DNA of 64,000 nucleotides from JADLDB01 sp040755835 (GTDB lineage: Bacteria; Myxococcota; Myxococcia; Myxococcales; Myxococcaceae): positions 1-64,000 of the forward strand of contig JBFMAB010000093.1 in the NCBI GenBank assembly GCA_040755835.1. Direction: 5' to 3'. This document shows positions 50,786 to 58,846 of the stretch, one piece after another. The notes under the pieces are model-generated. The model was not told the DNA's origin. It did no database searches and saw only the letters and a list, made by a program, of their open reading frames with translations. Within the stretch, counting starts at the first letter, position 1; each line of letters starts with the position of its first letter. Both the position numbers and the translations under genes were made by a program.

Positions 50786-52675
50786 CTACTTCCCGCACGC
50801 CCGCTCGACGCCGCCCTCGCACGCGCGCCGGTAGAACGCGTCGGCGGCCGCGACGTCCTTCTCCACGCCCTTCCCATCCTTCAGCATGTCGGCGTGCCAG
50901 GCGCAGCCGGTGGGGTCGCCCAGCCCACACGCCTCGGCGTATCGCCGGTCGGCGGCGGCGAAGTCCTTCTCATCGTTCTCGAGCAAGGCGCCCAGGTACC
51001 GGCAGCCGGACGCGGCGCCGGCGGCGCAGGCCTTCTCGAAGGTGGGCTTCGCGGACGGGCGCTCGGCCTCGGGGACGGCGTCGGCCAGCCCGTCGCAGCC
51101 GCCGCTCGAGCCGGCGGCGCAGGACTCGGCGAAGAGCGTCTTCGCGCGCTCCTGGTCCTGGGCGATGCCCTTGCCCTGCCACAGGGAGAGGGCGAAGTTG
51201 GCGCAGGAGGTCGGGTCGCCGGTGGCGCAGGCCTGGTCGAGCAGCGTCGCGGCGCGCGCGACGTCGACGTCACCACCCCAGCCGCGCTGGAGAAAAATCG
51301 CGAGCGAGTTGCAGCCGCGCACGTCGCCGAGCGTGCAGGCCTGCTCGTGGAGCGAGCGCGCCTTCGCGAGGTCCTTCTCGGTGCCGGTGCCGTCGGAGAG
51401 GAAGCGCGCCTCGAGCCAGCAGGAGAAGGCGTCCTTCCCCTTGCAGCCCTGCACGGCGGCGCGGAAGGCGTCGTCGGGGCGCTCCTCGTAGATGCGGGAG
51501 GCGAGGTCGCCGCACGCGGCGGGGATGCTGGGGCAGGCCTTCTCGAAGCGCGCGCGAATGGTGGGCTCTTCGTCCTCCGCGCCGGAGTCGGAGAGCGCGA
51601 GGGCCTGGTTGCGGCAGGCGGCCAGCTCGCCCTGGTCGCAGGCTTTGCTCCACGCGGCGGCGGCGGGGGCGTAGTTTTTCCGGACGTACTCGAGGCGGCC
51701 GAGCTCGAAGCAGGCGTCGGTGTCGTCCTTGTCGCACAGCGGCGTGAGGAGGCGCTGGGCGGTGTCGATGTCCTCGTCGACGCCCTCGCCGCGGGCGAGC
51801 GCCTTGCCGGCGACGAAGCACGAGGCCTCCGAGTGGAGCGCGCAGGCCTGCTTCAGCCACGGCATCCACGACGCGGGCTTCGCGCGTCCCTGGAGGACGA
51901 GGAGGCCGGGGACGTCGCGGGCGGTGAAGGCGATGCCGGCGGCGGTGAAGGCGACGAGGGCGAACGCGATGGGGGCGATGACGGGCGTGAGGGGGCGGCG
52001 GGGCTCCTGGACGAGGGCGGAGTCGGGGGTGGGCGCGGCGAGGACCTGGGCCTTCAGCTCGGGGAGGAGGAGCAGCGCGACCAGCGCGCCGCCGATGGCG
52101 CCGCCGAAGTGGGCGGCGACGTCGACGTGCCCGCCGGAGCGGCTGGTGGCCATGGGGAGCAGCGAGGGGACAAGGAAGCGCGCGGCGTTGAGCTGCAGCG
52201 CGGAGCGCTCGGCGGGGACGTCGAGGGCGAAGGCGAGGACGAAGACGGCGGCGAGGAGCGCCATGCCCGCGCCGGACGCGCCGACGGAGACGGTGGAGGG
52301 TGGGTTGAAGAGCGCGGAGAAGACGCCGCCGAGGATGGCGCCGACGCCGTAGATGGCGATCCACCGGGCCTTGCCGACGAGGGACTCCACGAGGAAGCCG
52401 GCGAAGAGGAGGACGAAGCCGTTGAGGGCGATGTGGACGAGGTCGGCGTGGAGGAGCGGGCCGGCGACGAGGCGCCACCACTGGTGCTGGTCGAGGACGA
52501 AGTCCTTGGAGATGCCGCCCATGGCGACGAGGGCCTGGAGGCTGGGGGCGAGCACGCCGGTGAGGTCGTCGGCAGAGAGGATGACCTCGAGGAGGAAGAT
52601 GACGACGAGGAGGCCGGCGGTGGTGAGGGTGACGGGGCCGGGCTGGAAGCGATCGCGAGGGGACATGAGCGCCAA
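50786..52675 (-). CDS. Rhomboid intramembrane protease fused to Sel1-like repeats
   Basis: The 629-residue product has a six-TM rhomboid core at about 15-215: HADLVHIALNGFVLLFAGF in TM2, the catalytic Ser134 in SVGASGAGMAL and the partner His189 in AAHFGGAIGGALVAL. After a linker and a further TM (about 245-265), residues 280-629 are Cys-paired Sel1-like repeats, for example ACALHSEASCFVAGKALARG and ACTLGDVRGCNSLAIFLQRG. Sel1 repeats probably lie outside the cytoplasm, where the cysteines can form disulfides, and may present substrates. The TTG at 52675 lies 9 nt after GGGGAG within a REP element; an ATG at 52666 is the alternative. Confidence 0.85.
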   Translation of the reverse strand: MALMSPRDRFQPGPVTLTTAGLLVVIFLLEVILSADDLTGVLAPSLQALVAMGGISKDFVLDQHQWWRLVAGPLLHADLVHIALNGFVLLFAGFLVESLVGKARWIAIYGVGAILGGVFSALFNPPSTVSVGASGAGMALLAAVFVLAFALDVPAERSALQLNAARFLVPSLLPMATSRSGGHVDVAAHFGGAIGGALVALLLLPELKAQVLAAPTPDSALVQEPRRPLTPVIAPIAFALVAFTAAGIAFTARDVPGLLVLQGRAKPASWMPWLKQACALHSEASCFVAGKALARGEGVDEDIDTAQRLLTPLCDKDDTDACFELGRLEYVRKNYAPAAAAWSKACDQGELAACRNQALALSDSGAEDEEPTIRARFEKACPSIPAACGDLASRIYEERPDDAFRAAVQGCKGKDAFSCWLEARFLSDGTGTEKDLAKARSLHEQACTLGDVRGCNSLAIFLQRGWGGDVDVARAATLLDQACATGDPTSCANFALSLWQGKGIAQDQERAKTLFAESCAAGSSGGCDGLADAVPEAERPSAKPTFEKACAAGAASGCRYLGALLENDEKDFAAADRRYAEACGLGDPTGCAWHADMLKDGKGVEKDVAAADAFYRRACEGGVERACGK

Positions 52676-52678
52676 CGT

Positions 52679-53815
52679 TCAACGCTCCCCTGGGGGAGAG
52701 GGGCAGAGCAGCTGTGCGACGTACTCCCCCACGGCGAGGCACGCCGTCAACCCGGGGGATTCCATGCCGAGGCAGTGGACGAAGCCGGGGTGACTCTGCT
52801 CGATGCGGAAGTCCCGCCAGGGTTCCCCGGGGCGGGACAGCTTGGGGCGAATGCCGGCCTGGTCGGGGGCGAGTTCGTCGACGGTGATGCCTGGGAGGTA
52901 CCGCGCGGCGGCCTCGGCGAAGCGGGCGGCACGCGACTCGTCGACGGCGTAGTCCTCGCTTCGCGGCTCGAGGAGCTCGACGTCGGGGCCGAGGCGGGTG
53001 TCGCCGTCGAGGCCGACGGTGACGTGGACGCCGAGGCCGGCAAGGTGCTTCGCGGGGACGGGGTAGACGAGGTGGCGGAAGCGTCGTCGCGTCAGTCGGA
53101 AGTAGCTGCCCTTGACCCAGTGCTGGGGGACGTCGAGGCCGACGAGGGCGGCGATGGTGTCGGCGTGGAGGCCGGCGGCGTTGACGACGGTGTGGGCGGG
53201 GAGCTCGAAGCGCTGCGCGTCCGGGCCGTCGACGGTGAGAAGCCAGCGGTCCCCCTCTCCCCCTGGGGAGAGGGTTTTCACCGCCGTCACCCGATGCCGG
53301 AACGCGAAGGTGACGCCGAGGGCCCGGCACTCCCGATCGAGCGCATCCACGAGCGAAGGCACATCGACGATCCCAGTCCCAGGACTCCACAGCGCCGCCG
53401 ACGCGCGAACACCCGGCTCCTTGCTCCTGACGAAGTCTGGGCCCACGAGCTCGAGGCCCACGACGCCGTTGGCGAGCCCCTGGACGAGCAGTCGATGCAG
53501 CTCCAGCTCCTCGTCGGGCGAGGTGGCGACGATGAACTTCCCGACGAGCGCGTGGGGGACGTGGTGGGCCTGGCAGAACGCGAGGAGCGACTTGCGACCC
53601 TCGACGCAGAGGCGGGCCTTGAGCGAGCCGGACGGGTAGTAGAGGCCGGCGTGCAGCACCTGCGAGTTGCGGGAGGTGACGCCCTGGCCGGGCTTGTCGC
53701 CGGCGTCGAGGACGGTGACGGCGTGGCCGCGGCGGGCGAGCGCGAGCGCCGACGCGAGGCCGGTGACGCCGGCGCCGACGACGACCCGGTGTCGGTTACC
53801 GCCCACCTGCGGCAC
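52679..53815 (-). CDS. FAD-dependent oxidoreductase, L-2-hydroxyglutarate dehydrogenase (LhgO) type
   Basis: The 378-residue product opens with the FAD fold RVVVGAGVTGLASALALARR and has the LhgO/DAO features SQVLHAGLYYPSGSLKARLC, VNAAGLHADTIA, KGSYFRL and PDQAGIRPKLSRPGEPWRDF. It likely oxidises L-2-hydroxyglutarate or a related 2-hydroxyacid. Two oddities: residues KTLSPGGEGDR are encoded by a REP palindrome inside the gene, and its last residues (CPSPPGER) are encoded by another REP. The GTG start at 53815 follows the junction with the polysaccharide island, and MPQVGGNRH is not a family-like N-terminus, so the true 5' end may have been altered. Confidence 0.85.
   Translation of the reverse strand: MPQVGGNRHRVVVGAGVTGLASALALARRGHAVTVLDAGDKPGQGVTSRNSQVLHAGLYYPSGSLKARLCVEGRKSLLAFCQAHHVPHALVGKFIVATSPDEELELHRLLVQGLANGVVGLELVGPDFVRSKEPGVRASAALWSPGTGIVDVPSLVDALDRECRALGVTFAFRHRVTAVKTLSPGGEGDRWLLTVDGPDAQRFELPAHTVVNAAGLHADTIAALVGLDVPQHWVKGSYFRLTRRRFRHLVYPVPAKHLAGLGVHVTVGLDGDTRLGPDVELLEPRSEDYAVDESRAARFAEAAARYLPGITVDELAPDQAGIRPKLSRPGEPWRDFRIEQSHPGFVHCLGMESPGLTACLAVGEYVAQLLCPSPPGER
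52684..52703. repeat. REP-like palindrome at the end of the LhgO-like gene
   Basis: GCTCCCCT pairs with GGGGGAGAGGGG. It overlaps the 3' end of the flavoprotein gene, encoding its C-terminus and lying just before the stop, and contributes GGGGAG as the ribosome-binding site of the rhomboid gene. Confidence 0.6.
53251..53274. repeat. REP-like palindrome inside the LhgO-like coding sequence
   Basis: CCCCCTCTCCCC and GGGGAGAGGG flank a CT centre, an almost exact copy of the extragenic form. In the minus frame it encodes TLSPGGEGD in a loop between two strands, without breaking the frame. Confidence 0.75.
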
Positions 53816-53945
53816 AGTCCCGACGTTTCAGTATTCGGTAACACGAAGACTCGAAGCTGTTCACCGGGGGCATCTCGCCCAACGACAGGATGTCCTCCAG
53901 CGTTGGGTTGCCGCACATGCGGCAGGCTGGAGTGGGGATCGCCAT
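53796..53945 (-). pseudogene. Truncated N-terminus of a sugar C-methyltransferase
   Basis: A 49-codon frame reads MAIPTPACRMCGNPTLEDIL then SLGEMPPVNSF. This is the N-terminal zinc-binding motif (Cys8, Cys11, LG..P..N.F) that opens Methyltransf_13-type C-methyltransferases acting on dTDP-sugars. Similarity stops after about residue 31, and the frame ends within the first codons of the neighbouring flavoprotein gene, which it overlaps by 20 nt. I read it as the cut end of a gene from the polysaccharide cluster. A free small zinc protein is an alternative. Confidence 0.6.
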
Positions 53946-54064
53946 CAGGTGGACCCAAGCAGCTACGAGGACCGAGACGCTGGTATGCTGACGCTGCCAG
54001 CGCTACACGCAGCTGGCAACAGAAGTCCTTTCGTCGAATGGTCTGAACGGAAGGAACCGGACGC
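53946..54064. other. Short gap at the start of the polysaccharide island
   Basis: About 120 bp without a gene. GC content is visibly lower from about 53830 onward than in the preceding region. The gene that follows has a GGAAGGAACC-type ribosome-binding site. Confidence 0.5.
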
Positions 54065-54988
54065 ATGCCTAGCTACTTCGTTCACCCGCAAGGACTCTGT
54101 GAGTCTGATCAGATCGGGGAGGGAACTCGCATCTGGGCGTTCGCGCACGTGCTGCCCAAAGCGGTGGTCGGACGCGACTGCAATATTTGTGACCACGTCT
54201 TCATCGAGAACCACGTCCGAGTTGGAGATCGCGTGACTATCAAGTCAGGCGTCCAACTGTGGGACGGCGTGGTCCTCGAAGACGACGTCTTCGTCGGGCC
54301 AAACGCCACCTTCACAAACGACAAGTACCCGCGTAGCAAGCAGTACCCAACCAGCTGGCCGCAGACCATCGTGCGCAAAGGGGCCTCGATTGGTGCGAAC
54401 GCCACCATTCTGCCCGGCGTCACCATCGGCGAGCGAGCGATGGTCGGTGCTGGCGCGGTGGTCAATAGGGATGTCCCGGCCGGAGAAGTCGTGGTGGGCA
54501 ATCCCGCGCGTCCCCTGTCGCGACCACAACAGAGCAACAGCATGTCGCAGCCTGAACCGTCGTCCGGCAGAGTGAATGGGTGTCGGCTCATCGAGTTGCC
54601 ACGAATCAACGACCCACGAGGAAACCTGACCTTCATCGAGGGCGACCGCCACATCCCGTTCAAGATCGCGCGCGTCTACTACCTGTACGATGTGCCGGGC
54701 GGTGAGTCGCGCGGCGGACATGCTCACCGACAACTGCAGCAGCTCATCATCGCCATGTCGGGTAGCTTTGACGTCCTTGTGGATGACGGCGAGAACAAGA
54801 GAACGTTCACACTGAACCGAAGCTATGTGGGCCTGTACATCCCCACGATGATCTGGCGCGAACTCGTCAACTTCTCCTCAGGCGCCGTGTGCACCGTTCT
54901 GGCCTCACATCCCTACGAGGAGGCGGACTACATCCGCGACTACAGCCAGTTTCTAGCCGCGAGCCGGAAGTCGAGCGGTAGCGCGTGA
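54065..54988 (+). CDS. WxcM-like bifunctional acyltransferase / dTDP-sugar 3,4-ketoisomerase
   Basis: The 307-residue product is a fusion. Residues about 1-160 form a left-handed beta-helix acyltransferase with hexapeptide repeats (IGEGTRIWAFAHVLPKAVVG, VGPNATFTNDKYPRSKQYP, IGANATILPGVTIGERAMVG). Residues about 170-300 form a WxcM/FdtA-type cupin (LIELPRINDPRGNLTFIEGD, RGGHAHRQLQQLIIAMSGSF, YIPTMIWRELVNFS). Such pairs make 3-acetamido-3,6-dideoxyhexoses (Fuc3NAc or Qui3NAc) on dTDP. The aminotransferase that must act between the two steps is not in this window. It overlaps the flippase gene by 4 nt. Confidence 0.88.
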   Translation: MPSYFVHPQGLCESDQIGEGTRIWAFAHVLPKAVVGRDCNICDHVFIENHVRVGDRVTIKSGVQLWDGVVLEDDVFVGPNATFTNDKYPRSKQYPTSWPQTIVRKGASIGANATILPGVTIGERAMVGAGAVVNRDVPAGEVVVGNPARPLSRPQQSNSMSQPEPSSGRVNGCRLIELPRINDPRGNLTFIEGDRHIPFKIARVYYLYDVPGGESRGGHAHRQLQQLIIAMSGSFDVLVDDGENKRTFTLNRSYVGLYIPTMIWRELVNFSSGAVCTVLASHPYEEADYIRDYSQFLAASRKSSGSA

Positions 54989-56481
54989 GCAAAGCGGCAT
55001 CGGCGCCCCCACCGCCGACAGATGGTCGGATCAGCATCGGGCGTGCGGCGGGACTCGGCGCTGCCACTTCATTGGCCGGGGTGGCAGCCGCCGTCATTCG
55101 GTCCAAGGCCAGCGCCGTCTTCCTGGGCCCTGAAGGCGTCGGGATGGCGGCCGAGTTGCAGCAGGTCGTCACGCTGACGCTCGTCCCATTGAGCGCACTG
55201 TCGGGACCGGCTCTCATGCAAGCACTCGCTGATGAGCGCGCGAAAGGAAGAGAGCCTGCGGCCGTTGCCGCGGCATTGACGTGGCTTATGGCGCTGGGGC
55301 TCTTTCTCGGCATCGTTGCAGTCCTCGGCGGCTTCCTTCTTCTTCCGGACTCCTGGTCCGACGGTCTTCGGCCTCTTCTGGCGCTCGCCTGCGTTGGCGC
55401 AACCGCCACGGCCGCAGCGAATGTCGGCATCGCCACCCTGACGTTTGATGGGGCGCTCAACACGACGGCGCGGCTCCAACTTCTGACCTCCATCGCGACC
55501 GCAATTCTCGTTGCCCTTTCCACCGCTGCCTTCGGTCTGGCTGGCCAGTTCTTCGCGCTCGCGATCGCAGCGGCACTGTCAGTGCCATTCGTCTTCCGGG
55601 CAGCACGTTCATCACAGTCGTGGCCCGCGCGAATCCTGAAGCCCGATTTCGACACGGGCTACCTTCGACGAGCGCTGGTATTGGGCGCCGCCTCTCTGAT
55701 CGGGTCCGGCGCCCTCCAGGCGGCCCTTCTCTCAATCCGAACCCGGCTCGACGGGGTGGGCGGGCCACACGCAAACGGGCAGTTTCAGGCCGCGTGGGCC
55801 GTGGGTTCGCTCTATCTCGGCATGGTGCTGGCGGGCATCGGGAACTTCGTGTTTCCCCGGTACGCCGCGGCGCAGAATCGCGAGCAGCTCCAGCGAGAAA
55901 TGAACAGCGCAGCTCACTTCGTCATGAAGCTCGCGCCCCCGATCGTGCTACTGGCAATCGCGTTCGCCGACCTCGCGATCCGTCTGATGTACTCGACGCG
56001 ATTCGATGAGGCCGCCGAGATACTCAGGTGGCAGTTCGCCGGCGACATCGCCAAGTGCCTCTCCTGGGTGTACGCGGGTCCCCTCCTCTACCGTGGCCGG
56101 GTTCGCGCGTTCCTCGTGACGGAACTCACCGCGTCGGCGATCCTGAGCGCGTCCACTTGGCTGCTGGCCGATCAGCTTGGGATTCGCGCTGCGGGCGTGG
56201 GCTACTTCCTCAGCTACATGGTCTACCTTCCGATCTCGGCCATGGTCGTGTGGCGGAGTCTCGAGGTGAAGGCTCAGCCACGAGAGTTGCTGCTCGTGTG
56301 GCTCGGGACCGGGATCGCGATCGGACTCCTTTTCGTTCCCGGCAACTGGCTGCCACGTATCCTGGCGGCTAGTGCATCGCTCGCGTGGCTACTTCTGAGC
56401 GGAGGCCGAGACGATCTCCGAGTCCTAGCGGAGCAACTGCGACGCAAACTCTCCCGGCAAGCTCGACAACTGGACGAGTGA
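54985..56481 (+). CDS. O-antigen/polysaccharide flippase, Wzx type
   Basis: The 498-residue product has about 12-14 hydrophobic segments and the O-antigen translocase opening (GLGAATSLAGVAAAVIRSKA then LGPEGVGMAAELQQVV). Loops and helices (MYSTRFDEAAEILRWQFAGD, RGRVRAFLVTELT) match the O-antigen translocase/Polysacc_synt family. It moves undecaprenyl-linked repeat units across the inner membrane. It overlaps the WxcM-like gene (ATGA-type) and so is in the same operon. The stop is 1 bp from the end of the convergent glycosyltransferase gene. Confidence 0.87.
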   Translation: MSKAASAPPPPTDGRISIGRAAGLGAATSLAGVAAAVIRSKASAVFLGPEGVGMAAELQQVVTLTLVPLSALSGPALMQALADERAKGREPAAVAAALTWLMALGLFLGIVAVLGGFLLLPDSWSDGLRPLLALACVGATATAAANVGIATLTFDGALNTTARLQLLTSIATAILVALSTAAFGLAGQFFALAIAAALSVPFVFRAARSSQSWPARILKPDFDTGYLRRALVLGAASLIGSGALQAALLSIRTRLDGVGGPHANGQFQAAWAVGSLYLGMVLAGIGNFVFPRYAAAQNREQLQREMNSAAHFVMKLAPPIVLLAIAFADLAIRLMYSTRFDEAAEILRWQFAGDIAKCLSWVYAGPLLYRGRVRAFLVTELTASAILSASTWLLADQLGIRAAGVGYFLSYMVYLPISAMVVWRSLEVKAQPRELLLVWLGTGIAIGLLFVPGNWLPRILAASASLAWLLLSGGRDDLRVLAEQLRRKLSRQARQLDE

Positions 56482-56482
56482 T

Positions 56483-57436
56483 TCAGAGGCCGCCACGGCT
56501 CCGAGAGTTGTTGCGCCACGCGGCCGTCGCTCGCACCATCCACTCAAAGGAACGAGTGAGCGCCTCGGCGTGTGGTTCGCTCAGCGCGAGTCGGGCGAAG
56601 GCCAGCCAGGTTCTCCAGTCCCTTGGAGCCGCGCGCAAGGCCGGCAGCGCATACCGTACAGCCGCTCGCTTCTCGGTAGAGGCCAACTCGAAGAACGCGC
56701 GTACAACCAACTCGTCTATCGCGGAGTCGTAGAATTCCGAGTTCGCGTATTGCTCGATGACCGCGAATCGATCCTCCACCATCGCCCGAACACGCTTGTG
56801 CGCGTTCATGGAATGCACGCGGTAGGCGACGAGAGACTCCGGCAGAAGGTCGAGGTAGAAGCCACGAGCGGTCAGCTTCAGCCACATCGGCCAATCCTCC
56901 ATCTTGAAGCGGGCATCGAACCCGCCAACCTCCTCAAAGGCGCTTCGCCGAAGCATCACCGCCGGAGCCGGGAAGTAGTACTTCGACAACAGGAAATCCT
57001 GAAACGTGTGCCTTCTCGGTTCGACGGGCCGTTGCCCGGGAAGGGGATTCCCCGTCTCGTCGACCCGGACGACGTTGCCCGAGCAGCCCGCAACTTCTCG
57101 ATGTTCTCGTAGGTACCGAACCTGCGTGCCGAGCTTCCCTGGAAGCCAGAAGTCATCCGACGCACAGAGCGCCACATATTCGCCACGCCCCTCTCGAACG
57201 CCGCGGTTGAGGGTCGCGGCAATCCCCGCGTTCGCTTGCAGAATCAGACGAAAACCATGCCGCTCCGCAAGCTCCGTCAGAAGAGCGCGCGAACCATCGG
57301 TAGAGCCGTCGTCGACCACGATCAGCTCAATGCTTGGGTAGTCCTGAGACAGAATCGACTGAAGACACGTCTGAACATATTGCGCATGATTGAAGCTCGG
57401 CACTACGACCGTCACCAACTCCTCGTCGAGGGCCAT
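56483..57436 (-). CDS. Family 2 glycosyltransferase
   Basis: From the ATG at 57436 (GAGGTCGGAG upstream) the 317-residue product is a GT-A fold enzyme. It opens VTVVVPSFNHAQYVQTCLQS, has the nucleotide-site VVDDGSTDGSRALL, the metal-binding pair in CASDDFWLPGK and the acceptor-site FKMEDWPMWLK (ED motif). It adds a sugar from a nucleotide donor to a lipid-linked glycan at the cytoplasmic membrane. It is on the opposite strand to its neighbours, divergent from the DUF362 gene. Lower GC than the flanking chromosome. Confidence 0.9.
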   Translation of the reverse strand: MALDEELVTVVVPSFNHAQYVQTCLQSILSQDYPSIELIVVDDGSTDGSRALLTELAERHGFRLILQANAGIAATLNRGVREGRGEYVALCASDDFWLPGKLGTQVRYLREHREVAGCSGNVVRVDETGNPLPGQRPVEPRRHTFQDFLLSKYYFPAPAVMLRRSAFEEVGGFDARFKMEDWPMWLKLTARGFYLDLLPESLVAYRVHSMNAHKRVRAMVEDRFAVIEQYANSEFYDSAIDELVVRAFFELASTEKRAAVRYALPALRAAPRDWRTWLAFARLALSEPHAEALTRSFEWMVRATAAWRNNSRSRGGL

Positions 57437-57532
57437 CTCCGACCTCATTTCCCGGTCACTGTCAGCGGCCCCATTTATTGCGAGCAGGCGGCGAGTGGCC
57501 AGCTGGCGCCATGCTCCACTACGTTGCGGCAT

Positions 57533-58846
57533 GTGCTCAAGACCAAGCCCAACGCCATTTCGCACGCGCCACGCGCGTCCAGCCTGCGGGGCTATCAAGA
57601 CGCGTCCATGGCAGACCAGGTTGGCACTGCGCTTGCCGAAATTGGCGCGCTCGATTCTTGCCGCAGCGCCACGTCCATCGTCCTGAAGCCCAACTGGGTC
57701 AGCCATTCGAACCCCCTTGGACACGACACCTCGAGCCTCGTCACGCACCCGGTCGTCATCGAAGCCGTCGCCGCCACCGTGGCCGACGTCCTGCCCTCGG
57801 GTGCACGCATCATCATCGGCGATGCCCCCGTCCAGGGCTGCGACTTCGACGAGCTCCTTCGGGTCAACCGGATCCCCGAGATGGTGGCTCGCCTCAGTAC
57901 CCGATTTCCGCGCGTCAGCTTCGCGGTGCAGGACTGGCGCCTCGTTCGAGCCGCGAGCCGCTTTTCGCTGCACGCGACGGAACGCGTCGACGACTTCGAT
58001 CCCGCCCTGCACGAAATCATCGACCTCGGCCCGCGCAGCTTCCTCGATCAGGTCTCCGACAAGGCCGACCGGTTCCGCGTCACCTGCTACCCCCACTCCT
58101 CGATGAAGAAGCGGCATGCACCGGGCAAGCACGAGTACCTCGTCTCGCGCGCGGCGCTGGATGCTGACGTCTTCATCAACCTCCCGAAGCTCAAGACCCA
58201 CATCAAGGCCGGCATCACCGGCGCATTGAAGAATCTCGTCGGCATCAACGGCCACAAGGAGTTCCTGCCCCACCACGTGATCGGCTCTCCCGGCACCGGC
58301 GGAGATAGCCACCGCGAGGACAGCCGGATTCGCGACCTGTTCGAGCGCTACTATGACTTCCACTTCGAGCACCTCGCGAACCTGCCGCGTCCGTTCATCA
58401 GCGTGCTGTCTCGAGCACTCAACTCCGCCGATCGGCTGACGGCACGCCTCGTCGACCCGAGCAACTTTGGCAGCTGGCCGGGAAACGACACCGTCTGGCG
58501 CATGACGCTGGACCTGAACCACCTCCTGTACGCTTGGGCGCCACGCCGCCCCAGAGCCGTCTTCACACTCGTCGACGCGATCACCGTCGGCACCGGTGAT
58601 GGTCCGCTCCGGCCAATTCCGGCACACTTGGGCGTCCTGCTGGCCGGGCGCAACCCCGCGACTCTGGACGCCGTCGGTGCCCAACTCCTCGGCTTCGACC
58701 CGCTCGCCCTCCCCACCATTCGCGAGGCACTCCAGAACCCCGCGTCGATCTTTCGGGCGCCGCTGCCCGAGCCGGAACTGGCACCTGCGCCTCACATCAG
58801 GCGCCCGACGAACTGGGAGCACGTCGCGGGCCCTCCGCGTCGCTAA
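57533..58846 (+). CDS. DUF362-domain protein
   Basis: The product (about 437 residues from the GTG at 57533; the start is uncertain, ATG 57608 is an alternative) shows the DUF362 hallmarks SIVLKPNWVSHSNPLGHDTS and FINLPKLKTHIKAGITGALKN, with KNLVGINGHKEFLPHH. It lacks the ferredoxin-like Cys clusters some members carry. Family function is not established; an iron-sulfur or oxidoreductase role has been proposed for some. Genes of this family recur in surface-polysaccharide clusters, which is the case here. Its 3' end overlaps the convergent asparagine-synthetase-like gene by 50 bp. Confidence 0.8.
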   Translation: MLKTKPNAISHAPRASSLRGYQDASMADQVGTALAEIGALDSCRSATSIVLKPNWVSHSNPLGHDTSSLVTHPVVIEAVAATVADVLPSGARIIIGDAPVQGCDFDELLRVNRIPEMVARLSTRFPRVSFAVQDWRLVRAASRFSLHATERVDDFDPALHEIIDLGPRSFLDQVSDKADRFRVTCYPHSSMKKRHAPGKHEYLVSRAALDADVFINLPKLKTHIKAGITGALKNLVGINGHKEFLPHHVIGSPGTGGDSHREDSRIRDLFERYYDFHFEHLANLPRPFISVLSRALNSADRLTARLVDPSNFGSWPGNDTVWRMTLDLNHLLYAWAPRRPRAVFTLVDAITVGTGDGPLRPIPAHLGVLLAGRNPATLDAVGAQLLGFDPLALPTIREALQNPASIFRAPLPEPELAPAPHIRRPTNWEHVAGPPRR

